From the NCBI GenBank assembly GCA_947650285.1, contig CANTFL010000549.1, positions 1 through 64,000 of the forward strand: a DNA stretch of 64,000 nucleotides, read 5' to 3'. Source of the stretch: Hyaloperonospora brassicae (lineage: Eukaryota > Oomycota > Peronosporomycetes > Peronosporales > Peronosporaceae). Positions within the stretch are counted from its first letter, which is position 1; every line of letters begins with the position of its first letter. The notes beneath the pieces were generated by a model. That model was not told the DNA's origin. It did no database searches and saw nothing but the letters and a program-made list of their open reading frames with translations. Below, piece after piece: positions 21,318 to 35,746 of the stretch. The translations under genes and the position numbers were made by a program.

Positions 21318-24300
21318 TAGTAATGTAAAACTAACTTATTTTGGCATTCGGTATAGTCGCAAAATGATGAGGATCTACATTGGTATTCACATACTATTTG
21401 CATGTGCTTTTAAAAGTCACGTTTGCATAAATGCAGACAAATCCGCTCAATCATATAGGAAGGTTCGAAAAGTCGATAAAAAACACTTTAATTCGGAAAT
21501 AGGTGTATTATATACTCTTAACAAATCCTGGTGACAACTTTTTTTTATCGACATGAAATATTGTCCTGATAAGCATTAGTGAGTGCTCCTATCATATAAA
21601 CGAACACTTTCTATCTGTCTGGGTTCTATGCCAACCCTTTATAAATCTTAGGCAGAAAACATGATAAGTTGAATGATGAAAAAAATTGACTCAGAGATTT
21701 TCTCATTACTGGTATGGTATATTCTGTGGAACGGAACTACCAAGAAATGCAACCTGCTTTGTTGTCAAGAGTAGCTATACAAAATAGTTATCGAGTAAGA
21801 TTAGCTTATAATCCATAATATTTAATACTTTTGTTTGATGTGTTCTCATTCATATCCAACACGACAACGCCATGCGCATTTACAATTATTTATCAAATTA
21901 CTCACATATATGTGGTCACGCTACACTTAAAGAGTAAAATTAGAGTTCATGTAGCCCTTTAGAGAGTATGTTGCATCCACTTCATATCTGCCTATGCCGT
22001 ATTGTTAAAATAATAAAATCGTCACTTTCATCATTATATGCCGTCAGATATATGTGTAGTTTGTTGTTTCAGCTCATCACCTATTGTCATATGTGTTTTG
22101 CACGCACGAAAATGTATGATAACAGGCACAATTGTTCATTTTTATGTGTCGATCGATAGTGGATCGTTCTAAGTCGCTAATATCAAGCTATACGAAGATA
22201 CAAGACATAAAATATGTCAGTTTGTATTACACCATCGATTAAGAGTCATGAATTTTTAATGAATTATGTATTATTTTGGAGATCGTTTTACTTATTACTG
22301 ACATGACAATTCTATATCGCTTTTTTGTGTACATCCATTGATCTGAATGAGATTTCATTGTGTAATTATTAATTAAATAAACTGCAAATCAAGTTTGTTG
22401 TCCTCACTAAAGATTTACTAAAATCGAATTTGGTGTATTTTTGGTACAGTGCAATGCGTCTTCGAAATGGTATATGAATCTCTATTTCTTGTTCGTCTTT
22501 ATCTTGACTCGAAAAAAGCAGATGAGCACCAAACATTTAAGTATATTTCATATGCTAATCCTACTAAATTGCTTTAAAATAGGTGCATATTATATAATGC
22601 ATTGATCATCTCGATTGGCAATCATCACGTGCATTTTTTCGAGCCGCCCAGTAGCAAACTGTATTGATATGTCGTGTCGCGGCTTCATGATATATTATGT
22701 CGAAATTATCACCGCTTTTGGGCTCATATTTTGTTTGTGATACACGTAAAATTTATTTTGTTGTAATTCTTTCACGATTCTGTCGACCAATCTCTTTAAT
22801 AATGGTGCTGAAAATGCATAACAGAACATTGTCACATCTTTTGAACGTACTTGAAATTATTAATGATAAAAGTTTAGTTCTTCCAATTATCGGTTAAGTG
22901 AGGATTGCCACATCAAAGATGGATTCACATCGTCTAAGTGGCTTTATAAATTCAAATATTTATGTAAAATATACGAGAAGGATAACTTTTTGCGCTTTAT
23001 TCAGCTGATGTAGACGTGGCACACACAAGGTCGATCGATTTCTTCTCACCTAGCAGCTGGCACGTCTGCAAGTTTTAGTCGCTCACATGAGTACGGAGAA
23101 GTAGCGAGACGATGGTGGTCACGAGCTTACGCATACTCATAATAATGAGAAACGGTCCAAACGGACCGCATAACTACGAAAAGGACCGACAAAGCTTTGT
23201 TTATCCACCTCTCGAGAAGATTCAGGTATAATGGTATTTTTGTGGCTAAAGCGACACCTTATAGATGAGTCGTCTGACTTATACGTCAGATATTTATCGA
23301 GAATAGCACCTAAATCCATCTCGCAACAATGTTATATGTTTTTATATCTTGTCTGAATGTTTCATGCTGTTTTCAGTTTACTAAAAGGCGTTGTGCGGGT
23401 ATTATTAGCTTAGGATGTGTGCACATCGTGAGGGGCTTACCAAATTGCATGAAATGCCTCGTACGGTTGGTTTTTAAGCGTAACTATCTATTTGTAACCA
23501 ATAATTGCTGCTGTTCACCTTACAACTATGCGAAAATTATTTTGGTGCCGCTAGCAAAAATGTAGTCGACTCAACAATATGAATTTAAGAGTACCCGATA
23601 TCTCCCTTTCTATATCAGAAATAATTCCTCGCATCGCTTAGTACGTCTAAACTATAACATAATACAAATTCACCGACGTCGACATGACAAAATTAGTTAC
23701 TTTTTGGTCAGCGTTCTACTTATACTCATCTTCAATTTTTGCGATTTTTTAAAAATTGAGTGATTTTCAAACCCTCAATAAACGCATTTTTTTTCTGAAT
23801 TAATCTTTTCGCTTCCGCGCGTAAAGCTTCCACTGTTGGTAAATAAAATATTTTATTTAATTTCTTCATCGCCAGCGACAACCTCATCATTTCGGTAGAT
23901 TGGTCAATGACATTGCGAATATTGGCGAGACAAAATGTTTATCTTGCTGATATTTTCATACTTAGATTAGGTGTTAATATCATTGTCATAAAAAATAACT
24001 TTTGCTCTTGCTTTCTTTGTCGACGCCTACGCTGAACGAATCAGTATTTTATTTATTTGCAATGATATATATATAAATGAGCTACAAACAAGAGCCTATG
24101 AGGGTAGCTAATAAATTATTTATAAAGTCAAACTACAGGCTAACTCTCATTAGAAAGGGCTAGTCGAGTACGGTTATATATTTACGCAAAGTGGTGTACG
24201 TTGTGTAAGCACTTTATATGTTGTTATTAGTTGGTGACAGCTGGATAAATTTTTAAAAAAAGAAGATATTCGAAATAGGAGATGTGATGGGCCACGATAA

Positions 24301-27300
24301 CGATCTTGCTCTTATGAACGACCTAAATATATATTTCCATAATATGCGTTATAACGGTAGGTAGATCAAGAAATTACAAAATAAACCTCAATTATAGATT
24401 TACTACGTTTCCACAAGTGCAACACCCGGACTATCATTTAAACAATGAAAGGACAATCTCCGTCAACATTGGATCAAAATTATTTATGTTAGAGCATACA
24501 GTAATCCTCAAAAAGTTTTATATGCGAGCACTCTATTACCTTTTCTTACACATGCGGATGACAAATTGTCAACTTCCAAATTGAATTATCATATGGGAAT
24601 ATCGAGGAGACCCAGAAAAATTTAATGCGCGGCGATTATCCATTAGACGGAAACTAAATTATGGTCCGCGTTACGAATGAGTTTATCAATATAAACTTGC
24701 GCACATCGCACTTTTATCGTTGGTTCTGTTGATTTAATAGAAATTAAGCTTTGCTTAAACGATCAGCAAACACATTAAATAATAATTTGCAATTGCAAGC
24801 ACAAAACCCGATGTTGAAGTGCTATAATGTAGCAATTTTTCAATTTTAAAGGGTCGTAGTGTCTCAAATATTAGAGGATAGACATCATTCCTTACAAACA
24901 TATGGTCAGATATCTATTGTCGCGATAAGGGTTTAACGGTGCCTAGTATAAATTCATATAAAACGAAAGTGGTCTATTATTACGAATATACATTTCTTAC
25001 TTAAAAACATCTGATTACATAATCATAGCCTGCAAATAAATAATATAAAGAGTGGATCTGAAGAATATAATTGTGTATTTCAGCAATTTTGTCTGTGTTA
25101 ACAAGCCATTTTGCTATGTAAATTGATACGTATAATTTCATAAATTTCTTAAACTTCGAATATGCCAATAGATAATGATATACACATCATAGTATGCATG
25201 TTTCCTGTAACAATTTTCAATGTAGTATGTCTTGTAGTTTATAGAGAAGAAATCATCTTGGATGCGATCGTTGAAAAAAATAAGGTCCATACTATTTCGA
25301 AAGCAGCGGAACCATCAATACGTCATCGGTATACCGATTAGCTATATATATAAACCAATCATAAATTCTGATTTTTCGCATCTAGGTTTTATTCCAGAAA
25401 AACACTAGTAAGATATTCCACATACAACATTTCGCATCTTGATTTTGATGTGGATCGGAAATGGCCGTGCGTAGTGACGCATTTTAGAAATACGATGAAC
25501 GTCCAATTCCATTATCAAGTGTAACTACATTTACATATATGACCACAATGAATGGCATTAGCTTGTCAATATACACATTAAGTTTCGTTTTATAGATTGC
25601 ATCCGAATTATTTTTATTGGTGACCTGCTACGCACCATAAAAGTTGTTTTGCATATTTGCGCATAAGATAAGGCAAAAATGTGGTGTAATTTTTAATAAG
25701 AAATGGTCTTCTTTCGAATATTGCTGGTTTCACTATCAACACGAAATGGCCTTAGTTGATCTGCAATAGAAAACGTTTGTGCAAATGTATGACCCTAAAA
25801 ATTAGGTATGATAGAAAAGGATTAAAAACTGAATAGCCCGCCGTCCCAAACACATATTGTCTAGTGACATCAAAGAACTTCTAACTGTCGCTTTGCGTAA
25901 ATGTATCATTGCGTTGATATATCGAAATAAAACAAGTATAAATCGTGCAAGTTGGCGAGGTTTTACTCACGACGAACCTATTTGATGAAATGTATTGATA
26001 GCGTATGAGCTTCAAGAACTCTATAATAATTAGATTTGAAAATCAATGAGGTTTATAATTTTAATATCGTAAATAATATAAACGGCAACCGAAAAGAGAT
26101 AGAGCGACCTATCCGAATTTCGAGATTATGAATTCGCTAATCATCCTAAAATTATTCCATAATATATTTAAAATCATGAAACAAATATCATAGTTTTAAG
26201 TGCTTGATAGGTGATATTGATAAGGTAGATAAGCACATACAAACAAATGTAAATTTGAAGAAGTAGTACGACTAATATATTCAAAAAAGCCAGGAGCAGC
26301 ATGCTAATTACTAGTCCGATATCACTTACGACTAGCGGTTTTTTTGACTAGTTGATGTGAACCCGATATGCAATGTGAACAAGTGGTTCCGGGATACATG
26401 TCACGATAATCAATATCCAATATACCGCGAATTAACGTATCGTGGTTATGTACGCCTCGACGAGAATTTTAGCTCTCTCGTATACCACGAAATTTCATAA
26501 TTTGTTTTAAAAAGAAGACTCTATTAGGATTATACTGGTAAAAACATTATAGCCCGCTAATAATACTTAACAACGTATTGAATAAATTTGGTGGACTCTT
26601 GAGAGCTTACGGTCATCCATTTAAATAGGTTCGATATAATTAATGAATAGGGCCTCGACTTGTTAGCTGATATTGACGCAATAACATCCTACTTATATAT
26701 GATAACATCTTAGATAATCTTCTGCGGCTTAAGTTCAGCTGGCAAAGGATGACACGACAAATCGCAAATGAATATCAATGTCCAGACGCAAAAATAATTT
26801 AGTACCACCGGAAAAAGACTTGTGACGGTTCGATAGGTTAAATTAATCTATTTCTAATTCTATCCTTTTTGATAAACCCATTCTAATCGAGATTAAACAA
26901 AACCTCTTTCAGGTATTCAAGTTATATTCTATTTTTGAGCTTCCACTTGTTTATGTCCGGCCATTTTTCAACAGCTTCCAAGTTTATAATCTACTCATGT
27001 CTACTTCGTACTCTTTGACTAGACAGATTATTGTCCGATACATAATTGATGATCAATATCTTACAGTATATGTATTCATGTAATTTATCTTACGCGAGAA
27101 AGGAATATCATTCCAATCAGTCGTTCGGTGTGTCGTCGTTTAAAGTCAGGATCATATTAGCAGCTTCAAGATCCCGAGGTCTCCACTGTAGCACTGATGC
27201 AATCTGTTACAAATAGAGATGGAAGCCCCTTCGTGTAGAATATTAGGGACCAAGCGATCGTACCTTGCACAAAAATGGATTAGGGCATTAGCTGTTTGTC

Positions 27301-28489
27301 GAAACGGTGTATTTAAAAAATATAGATCCTCAATCACGCCCATATTATATATAGATTTCCACAATAGTCATTTATTTTGTTTATCACAAAGCTAGTAGGT
27401 CATAAGTCATATACTACTTATCTACAAGCTTTTCTGAACTTATTTTATAAATAAGTTCACCAGTAAAATGACCAGTTCTTTGTCTTGTATCGGTTTTAAA
27501 AAATGACTATATAAGTTTAGTTGTATCAGTACAAAATCTACTTTTTTAATTTGTAGAGAGGATGGGGCAACACTCGAATAAAGACTTCCTGATTCGATTG
27601 CTATTTGCTAAAGGAATTTGCCGCTTTTTTCAGAACGTATGTTCACAAATCAGGATTGAAATAAGGACATATACTTTATGCATATACAGAATTGATAGGG
27701 GTGGTTCCCCGGGGTAGTGGTACAGTAAATCATTCTGTAAGATGATGACTGCCGGTTCAATCCTTTCATTGTGCACAATAATCCGGTAGGTTGACAACCG
27801 GAGTATTCATCCATCAGTAGCTAAAAACCCTGCCACTACCCCTCAATAATATGGTTGGAATATACCGGATAAAGTGGGTCGTTCGCGTACCCGAATATAC
27901 CTCACCAATCCAACCAAAATATAGAGATGATATAATAATCATGAATGATGTTTCCTGATTTTAAAATTACATTTATATAATACGATTATTATACTACTGA
28001 CTAGATCCATGCGATACGAAATACTTTTCCGAGAATATTAGCAACCAAACGGTATTGTAGCTATGCGGGCATAATGACATTTACAGATTAATCGCTTAAA
28101 ATGGGTCAATAACGGACTTGTCGATAGCTAATTCTTATGTAAAAGGCAATTTCTACTGTTCACGGCCCAGCACTTCATATTTACAAGAGAATCGCCGCAT
28201 CTCAAAATACTTACCTTTGGACGTACATTATAAACGAACTCGTCATATGCATTCTCATAATTATTCTCAAACGCGTTATTATTATTCGGGGGGGTTTTAT
28301 TCGAATTTATAAGCGCAACTCTTTTCTGTACGTTTGACCAAAAACGCCTATAATTTGCCAATCTCCTAAACGCTTATATAATACCAAAATTGATGCTAAT
28401 AAATATCGATAACTAAACTTTCTAAAAACCTTTATCATACGGACAGCAAACGCTGACATTTTGCCAGAACTTAAGGTTGCGCATGCATA
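21318..28489. other. AT-rich spacer between the inverted arms
   Basis: 7.2 kb of single-copy, very AT-rich sequence without any ORF above about 90 codons and no recognisable domain. The only structured item I see is a tRNA-like/SINE-like segment at 27,694-27,842. It forms the loop of the inverted duplication. Confidence 0.75.
27694..27842 (+). repeat. tRNA-derived SINE-like segment
   Basis: Reads GGGGTAGTGGTACAGTAAAT, then an anticodon-arm-like ATCAT-TCTGTAAG-ATGAT, then GCCGGTTCAATCC. The last fits the Pol III B box (GGTTCAANCC) and the first resembles a tRNA D-arm/A box. No closing acceptor stem is present, so it is not a functional tRNA. GGGGTAGTGG at 27,711 and CCACTACCCC at about 27,833 are inverted copies, and TCCGGT/ACCGGA forms a small hairpin. 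This is consistent with a tRNA-headed SINE or a small foldback element. Confidence 0.45.
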
Positions 28490-28495
28490 CCATTT

Positions 28496-28680
28496 CGGTA
28501 TCTCTAAAGAAGGATCCGAATGGTTGGGTTGGATCAAGCTTTTAAGAGATTATCATTGGTCACACCTTTATAAAGAAGATTGTCGTATTGATTTATGTCT
28601 CTTATTTATTTCATTAGGATTGGGGGTTCATATTCGTTTGGTACCCTTAAGATGTGGCTCAGTAGCCACATAGAGGTCCT
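28496..28680 (+). other. Coding-like fragment at the inner end of the right arm
   Basis: Mirror copy of 21,126-21,310. The flanking spacer sequence differs from the left side, which fixes the arm boundary to within a few bases. Confidence 0.3.
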
Positions 28681-28945
28681 CTGTGATCGGATCACCAAGA
28701 GATATAGGATTATCGTGTTGCCGCTTCTAGGCGACCATTTCTGCTTCCTTGGATGCTACCATCTATGATGTAAGAATTGATGTCCTGCTTCTTTTTACCT
28801 ATTCAAGTCGCGTTGCTTGGGAGATGTCTGTGTAGTCTCTACAGAGATCATTGGCACTTTGATTCGCGCTGTGGATCATTGACAAATTGAGTTCTTGTGC
28901 AGTTCTGCTAACGAAAGTAACACAGTGAGATCATCGCACTCACAA

Positions 28946-30407
28946 TTAGTACACGCACATGCTTGTGTACACTCCAAGACATTCATCTGATGTCTGTCGA
29001 TGAGCACAAGGTAGTAATCTCAACGGCTGCATGCTTCGGGATTTACCCTGTATTATGCTTTCCAATGTTAGGTAACTTTGGGATGGTCTCAAAAAACTTT
29101 CATCCAGGCTGAGTAAAATGAGATTATCTTCGCTCTGTATATCTTCTGAAATGTAGTGGATTCTAAATACGCGTTTTTTTACCGTTACGAATGCATCTGT
29201 TACAAGGTGCAATGTCAACGTACTTTTGAAGAATGTAATGTTCAGCAAACTTGTGCCCACCATTGCCCAAACGCTGGTTCTCGACAAAGTTGTTCGACTC
29301 TTCGATGTCAACTCGGGAAAGAAGTGACTCGTTCTTTTTCACTTCAATCCGCGAGGTGACAGAGGACAACTCATCACTAGGCGCCGCATACACTGTTACT
29401 GTGAAAGGAAACCCACAAACGTTTTCGACGTCGCTGAACAATAGCTTGATCTGTACGCGCTGACCCCGACCGATTTCTTATGATCCGTTTCGATATTTTT
29501 ACTAGGCAACAAATAATGACCCGCGTCATTGGTACTTTTTGGTAGAAGCACAATCATTTATCTTGATGTTAATATCATGATTGACCGCAATCATGTACGT
29601 ATTGTCATAGCTACTGACAGCTATTTCACTTTTGCAATAAGTCGTGATAATGAGAGCGAGATCTTTCTCCTCAACATGACATAGTTCCATAAAATTTGAA
29701 CCTCCAGTTTATTGTTGTCGAGTCCGACGACAAGAAGACGATTGGCATAATTCTGCATTTTTTCTGATTCTGCTTCTCTTCCACTGATATGTATTGATCA
29801 ATCATAGCCTAATTATTGGAGGAAGAGATGGGTCTTGACGGCATGATCCGCGAAAACCTAGATGAACATTTAAACCTGCGTTTTCTCATCAATAGATGTA
29901 AACACGATACATTTTAAGGGGTACCGTGTGTGCTGAGCGTAAGCTTGCACACAATCATGACCCATATTAAAATCCAGGAGATCAGCTGAAGATCCGGTTT
30001 GAGCATACGGCGGCTGAACGGTTGTATCAGCCGCGTCTAAATGTGTTTGTACGCCCCTAAAAATGATATGAATACTGAATATGATTCTTAGGACAAAGTA
30101 TTTGCACATCAACCATGTTGAACTTGTCAAATTCAACCTTTGTTGCATCGTCATCGATGCTATGGACTTCGATACAGCCGTCAAAGTCGACGAATCATAT
30201 GAATAAGGAGTACCTTCTGAATACCTTGAATTTTGATATGTCAATCTTCAAGAGCTTAAGTAGAAGTACATGTCTCTGCACGCCTACAGTAACACTTACC
30301 TGCTGATATCTCAACAGCTCGTACTGTGTTGCAATCTGTTCCCAATACGGCTGTGACTGTTAAGAACCTATCCGTTGGGACAAATCCATTGTTTATTCAG
30401 GTGTCTC
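28946..30407 (-). pseudogene. Decayed gene of unknown family (right copy)
   Basis: Mirror of 19,400-20,861. It has one extra A in the homopolymer near 29,177, which introduces a further frameshift compared with the left copy. Confidence 0.4.
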
Positions 30408-32297
30408 CAGCTTATGCTGCCTGAACTTGGCTATCGGGGCGTGTTGACCGTCCTTCTCACGACCAAAAAGGTGAGACCGATGGCTTCCCTACCGACAAAA
30501 GTACTCATATGCTTGAAAGCCTTCCATTAGACACCACACAAATGAAAAAAAATTACGCGTGGTGTATCCCTCGCTTCCACGGTGAATGGTTACGGGATCG
30601 TTAGACGAACCACAAAGTGCTACCGAGCGTAACGAGGCACAACGCTGTACTGTAAAACAAGATGATATACTACACTGGCAACAGTAAATGCAACTGCCCC
30701 CGAAACATCACGTTCACGTACACGCAAAGAAGACCGACCAACCAACGGACACGTTATTCAAATGTAAAAAGAGGGCTGTATTTCATAAAGTTAATCGGAC
30801 CAATGTAAATGTTCTTAAATCTCAATTGACTATGAAAAAATGCAGGTATGAAATGTGAGTATAACTATCCGCCCACCACTCATTGCGCGCGTTCATTATC
30901 GATTGGAGATTTGCTGGTTTATGCAACGGAACATATCAACCAAATGGCGGAAACTGCGAATATTACGATTTATAGCAATATTCAACATTATTGCTCGCTA
31001 AGATAGTATTCGCATTTCTAATACCATGTAACATGCTCACTTCGCTGTAAGCTACATACTTATTTTGAATCCATGCCAAAGCACATAAGAATCAAGTATC
31101 GAGTCAGAAAATAATGTGGTTCAACCGTAAACATATACAGAGCTTATCTTTCACCGCTACATATAGAGCAAGTACCAGACAAATCTCTGCTAGCTTTTCT
31201 GCCATGGACATTCAAGTGTCCATGTGATTTGTGGCGGCTCCTCGATTGATTCTTTGCGAAAGAAACGTGCTAGCCTCTTGCACGAGAGCTCGCTGCATGA
31301 AATGGTTTCAATCGGACACGTCAGAGTATCGAGGGGTGAATGAAGTACATCGTAAATGGTATATCGATTTCGACGCCTGGCAATGATACGTAAACGGCAA
31401 CAATGCACCAGCTTTAATCACTTCAAACAGGCGACGAGTACTCTGCATTGGCTTAGGCGACAGTTACAACCGCGGTCTTTGGAAGGCTGCTTGGGTGTCG
31501 ACATCTGGTCCCTCACGGTGAAGTAATTATCAATAATTCCTTGGCGCACTTTTACATCGCTGATAGTTAAGTGGCGCCGGCTGGCCAATGATAGAAGTGA
31601 TACTCTGGTAACAGGCATTGACAGTGTAGGTCCGTCAGCCAGGTGAGCTAATAACAGTCAGTTCTCAGTCAGGGACCGCTACGAAATGTATTTTGATCCC
31701 CCCTGAATGTACAACAGTATGGACACCGTGACTATTGAACTAGCTTGCGGACACTGTGAGAGGGTGGAGACTTGGAAAGATGGTATATATATCGATATAT
31801 GCGTTGATGTGATAAGCGCAGCGTACAAGTTATTCTGGATAAAGCGTTACGAACGTAGGCCGATATATAATATAAGTTGGGCTTTACTAAACGCGTTGAG
31901 ACGTCATGCCTACGTTGCTGCGGGTGGCACGGCTCGCCATGTGCCACCTGCAGCAACGTTAATGTCATCGTTGCCATGATATGTATGGCTTCATGTCATT
32001 CAATACTGCAATACTTGCTAGTCTTGAACTCTTAAAGCTGTAACTTGTTTTTGACTCCGCACACCCATGAGCAGAAGCACATCAGGTAGTGGTCTCTCTA
32101 TATGCATTCCTCTTGGAGAAATTGCGATAAGTCTGTTCGATCTATGCATACGGCAGGCATGCGCTGAAATAGCCCTACGACGATGGAACGATCAGCAACA
32201 ATGAGCATGGACGGTATTCATACACGAACCGTAGATGCGTCCAAGTCAGGCGAATGCCTTTACGTAGATATATTGTTTCTCATGCAACTTCATCTGT

Positions 32298-32687
32298 CTA
32301 CGAGAACACGCCAGCAAACTTTTTGATCACGCGAAGCAAGTATCTAACCTCCAAGATGTTCAGCACATAGTTCCAGAGTATAGCAGACCCAAATAATGTT
32401 CGATCTTCTCCACCCGATTCTAAGTCCTTGATCCGCGTAAAATTGACCATTTGAGTGCCATTCATAACAGGATCTTCTTTACCCGTCAAGCGAAGACTGC
32501 CCGGTTCGATCGTGATCACCAAAGTTCCCGTCATATTGCCGTAAATGAAAGGAATCTTGTGCCGAAACCCTCCTGCCTTCTCCGCTGCCTCTCGCGAGAC
32601 AGATGGGGGCGTGTCACTGGCTGTAGAAGCGCTGTTTGATGTCGCAAGGAGAGCTGCAGTCAGTAGAATGCCGGGATAGACGCGCAT
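32298..32687 (-). CDS. Small secreted protein, 129 aa (right copy)
   Basis: Identical in predicted protein to the copy at 17,119-17,508: signal peptide, sequons and C-terminal hydrophobic helix are the same. The initiator motif (32,733-32,742) is also preserved, so both copies should be expressible. Confidence 0.6.
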   Translation of the reverse strand: MRVYPGILLTAALLATSNSASTASDTPPSVSREAAEKAGGFRHKIPFIYGNMTGTLVITIEPGSLRLTGKEDPVMNGTQMVNFTRIKDLESGGEDRTLFGSAILWNYVLNILEVRYLLRVIKKFAGVFS

Positions 32688-35654
32688 CGTGAGGGAAGCT
32701 CGTGTAACTCAGGAGCTTGTGGTGTGCGGGAAGCGGAATGAACGAGCGGAGTCACAAAAGGGCCAAGCCGGATCGCGGAATGTTGTATGGTCGGACCAGT
32801 AGGACTCCTTCGAGTTTTCGATGGAAGGGACCGAAATATCGGTGCAGACAAGCTCCTCGCAATGAAATCAGGTAATATTTACCTTCAATAATTGACAAGC
32901 AGCGATAGGGGTTTGCTTTGATTGACCACTTTCTCTCATGGGGGCAATTTTGTCGTTCCTTTTAAGGATGATTTTAATCCGACGTTGCATTAGCTACGAA
33001 AAAAGGCCAAATAGGAATGATCTTTGATTGGATGAAGAATGGTTGTATCGATAGAAATGACAGATAAGAAATAAGCCACAAAATATTAAAAATGAGAAAA
33101 ATTTCGAGCATAAAAATAAAAATTACATTGCACAAGACTGGAAGAAGATGCACAGAATGAATAATATATATTATATCTATGGAGGTGCAAACAATATGTG
33201 GAAACACGTTTCGGTACACTGTGATGCAAACAATACGGGCAAACAACGTACGAACCACATACGAACATACACACGCGTACGATCACATACGTATACCTGT
33301 AATTATTGTCAAACATTGACACCAATTCGTTTGTAACGATCTGAAATGAACTCAGGCGTCCACATTGGCCTGTCTGACGGCGTCAACCTTTCATCATATT
33401 CGCTGACCACTAAATTTCCACGATGGGATTTGCTAACATGCGAGTAAAAATGCAACAATTTGCATACCTTCTGCGGTTTGACAATCGTCAATGTCGCTCA
33501 ACACAGGGGGCGGAATTGGCCGTAGCGTCGGTCCGATTGCCTATCAGCATATTGTTGCCTGTCAGCTTACGTAGCACACTACGTGTGCGTGTGCGGCTGC
33601 GACTGAGCGTCTGGTGACAAAGCTAAAATATTCGGAGTGAGCTATTACTTTGTATGACTACAGCCTTTCCGTCTTTTGCTCAAAAGACATCCAGGAGCTG
33701 CTCATGAGATCTTCCCGAAGGGTCTCCACCGTTATAATGGTAATGCACTACCCTGTTCAATCCGGCGATTGCAGTTCCAAGCCCCGCCACAACCCAAAAG
33801 AGGGTTGCAATTGCAAGACAGTGATTCCAGGCAGGCTCGATAGCCAGAAAGACGAATATGTACAGGGAAAACAATCGAAAAAATTAGAATGGAAGTATAC
33901 AAACTTGGCAGGTCTGAGAATGTATGGGCAGTGTTACGTACAACATATGACCATCTATCAACTGAGGTCCTACCCCGCTACTGCTTTGCGACCACCAATC
34001 ACCATCATACGCAACTTCGCGCGTTTGACGCCGGCGGTGGAAACGTGACGACAAGCGATAGAATGAACAGCTATACCGAGGTCAGGTGTTATGTTAATTT
34101 ATTTCTAAACATGCAGTTATGAGAAAAATACGCATCGTCTATCTCATGTGGTGCGCAGCAAAAAACTGTGTTTTAACGCTGTGTGAACCCAGCATAGCCA
34201 TCTCTCGCTGTGCAGTTTGCATTTCGCTCACATTGAAATCCTCCTCAAAGTGTACTGTATCACTGTCAAGTATCCAAATACGAAGGAGTCTTGTAGATGT
34301 GCAACTACAAAACAAAGCGCTGTAAATTGTGCAGTCACAGATGTGAAAATGTCATTGGGCTGACGGGTGACTCGGTGATAAAATACGTGTCGTCGAAAAG
34401 CACAGATTTTTACGACCTATATGACCAGTATCCACGCACTGTAACCATACGTTGGCACGTAGTAATAATAGTTGAAGCTACACGTGTGAACTTTAGTGGT
34501 ACCGCTATCTACAGTGCCTGCCAAAGTATATCATGTGGCAGAAAGCATCGATACTCATGCTTCAAATCTTTTTCTTCCCCCTGCGTAGATGGACGGCTTA
34601 CGATTGCAGATCCACGCCGATATTTTAACACGTGGCTACCGACGGCAAATGAAACTAGGACCCTTCTTGCTCAAGAAGGGGGTACATACAAGCAGCGTGT
34701 ATCCACACGTCCTACACTATACATCATTGGCAATTGTTCTGCGATGTTCGCACGTATAGTTTGCATGATTGTACTTTGTAAATCGTAATGCTGAAGTTCT
34801 TTTCTGCGCATCTACATACACAATTTATTCAAGTTCATTGTTTCTTTTTTATTTATTGATGGGTTTTGGCTGTTTGCGTATCTTGCTCGCTTTCATTTAT
34901 CAGGTAGTTTTCGTACTACTTACAAGTTGAGTAGCTCAAAATGGCACCAACGCCGCTTCTCCTTGTATTCTACGGTAAACTATTGGACAAGAAAGATGTA
35001 CGAATGTGTCACTTGGCGAATGTAAACACTGAAAGGCCAAAGTTCAGATGGCTTGCTTGTATTGGACCGTTATAAGCGCTTGACTAGTAGGACGCGCATG
35101 TTTCGTCTTCATTATAACAGTGCAAGGGGCATATACGGATTACCTGGTCGACCTCGTGCAAGCCGGAAGCGTCACTTACAGCACCAACTCCGTGCAGTGA
35201 GGGGAAGCGCGGTCACATATAGGACACAGATTTGGTTGGATCGACAACGCGAACATAGTTTCTGTCTTTTGTCTAAAGCAGAATGTACTCATACGTAAGC
35301 TATATTTAGCGCCAAATATGTACGTCGTCATCCGTCCACCACATATTGCGCGTGTCTTGTCTTGAAAATAAATATGCTGGCTGATACAATGGCCGACATC
35401 CGCCGATGAGCAAGTGACGTCATCGGCTGATGGGAATTCCATTCAAAGGCTATAAACTACTATCATCTACGCTAGGGTTACTGATTGCTAGCTGCAAACA
35501 TAATATGTACATTGATTTACACGGATATGTGATGCAACGGTCTCACCCGGCTACAAACCCACAAGTGCCTTGACGAACATGGCTATTGTTCGAGGCCACG
35601 CCAAGTCTCATATATATCCGATGAGTTTCAGGTCGATTAATTCGTACGACCAGC

Positions 35655-35746
35655 GAAAGAAAGAGTGAGGAAAGTGAAGTTATTATGCACGGTAGTGCGA
35701 TAGTGCACAATAACTTCACTTTCCCCACTCTCTCTTTCTTTCTTTC
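35655..35746. repeat. Long hairpin, right-arm copy
   Basis: Mirror of the hairpin at 14,060-14,151, with the same stems and loop. Confidence 0.75.
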
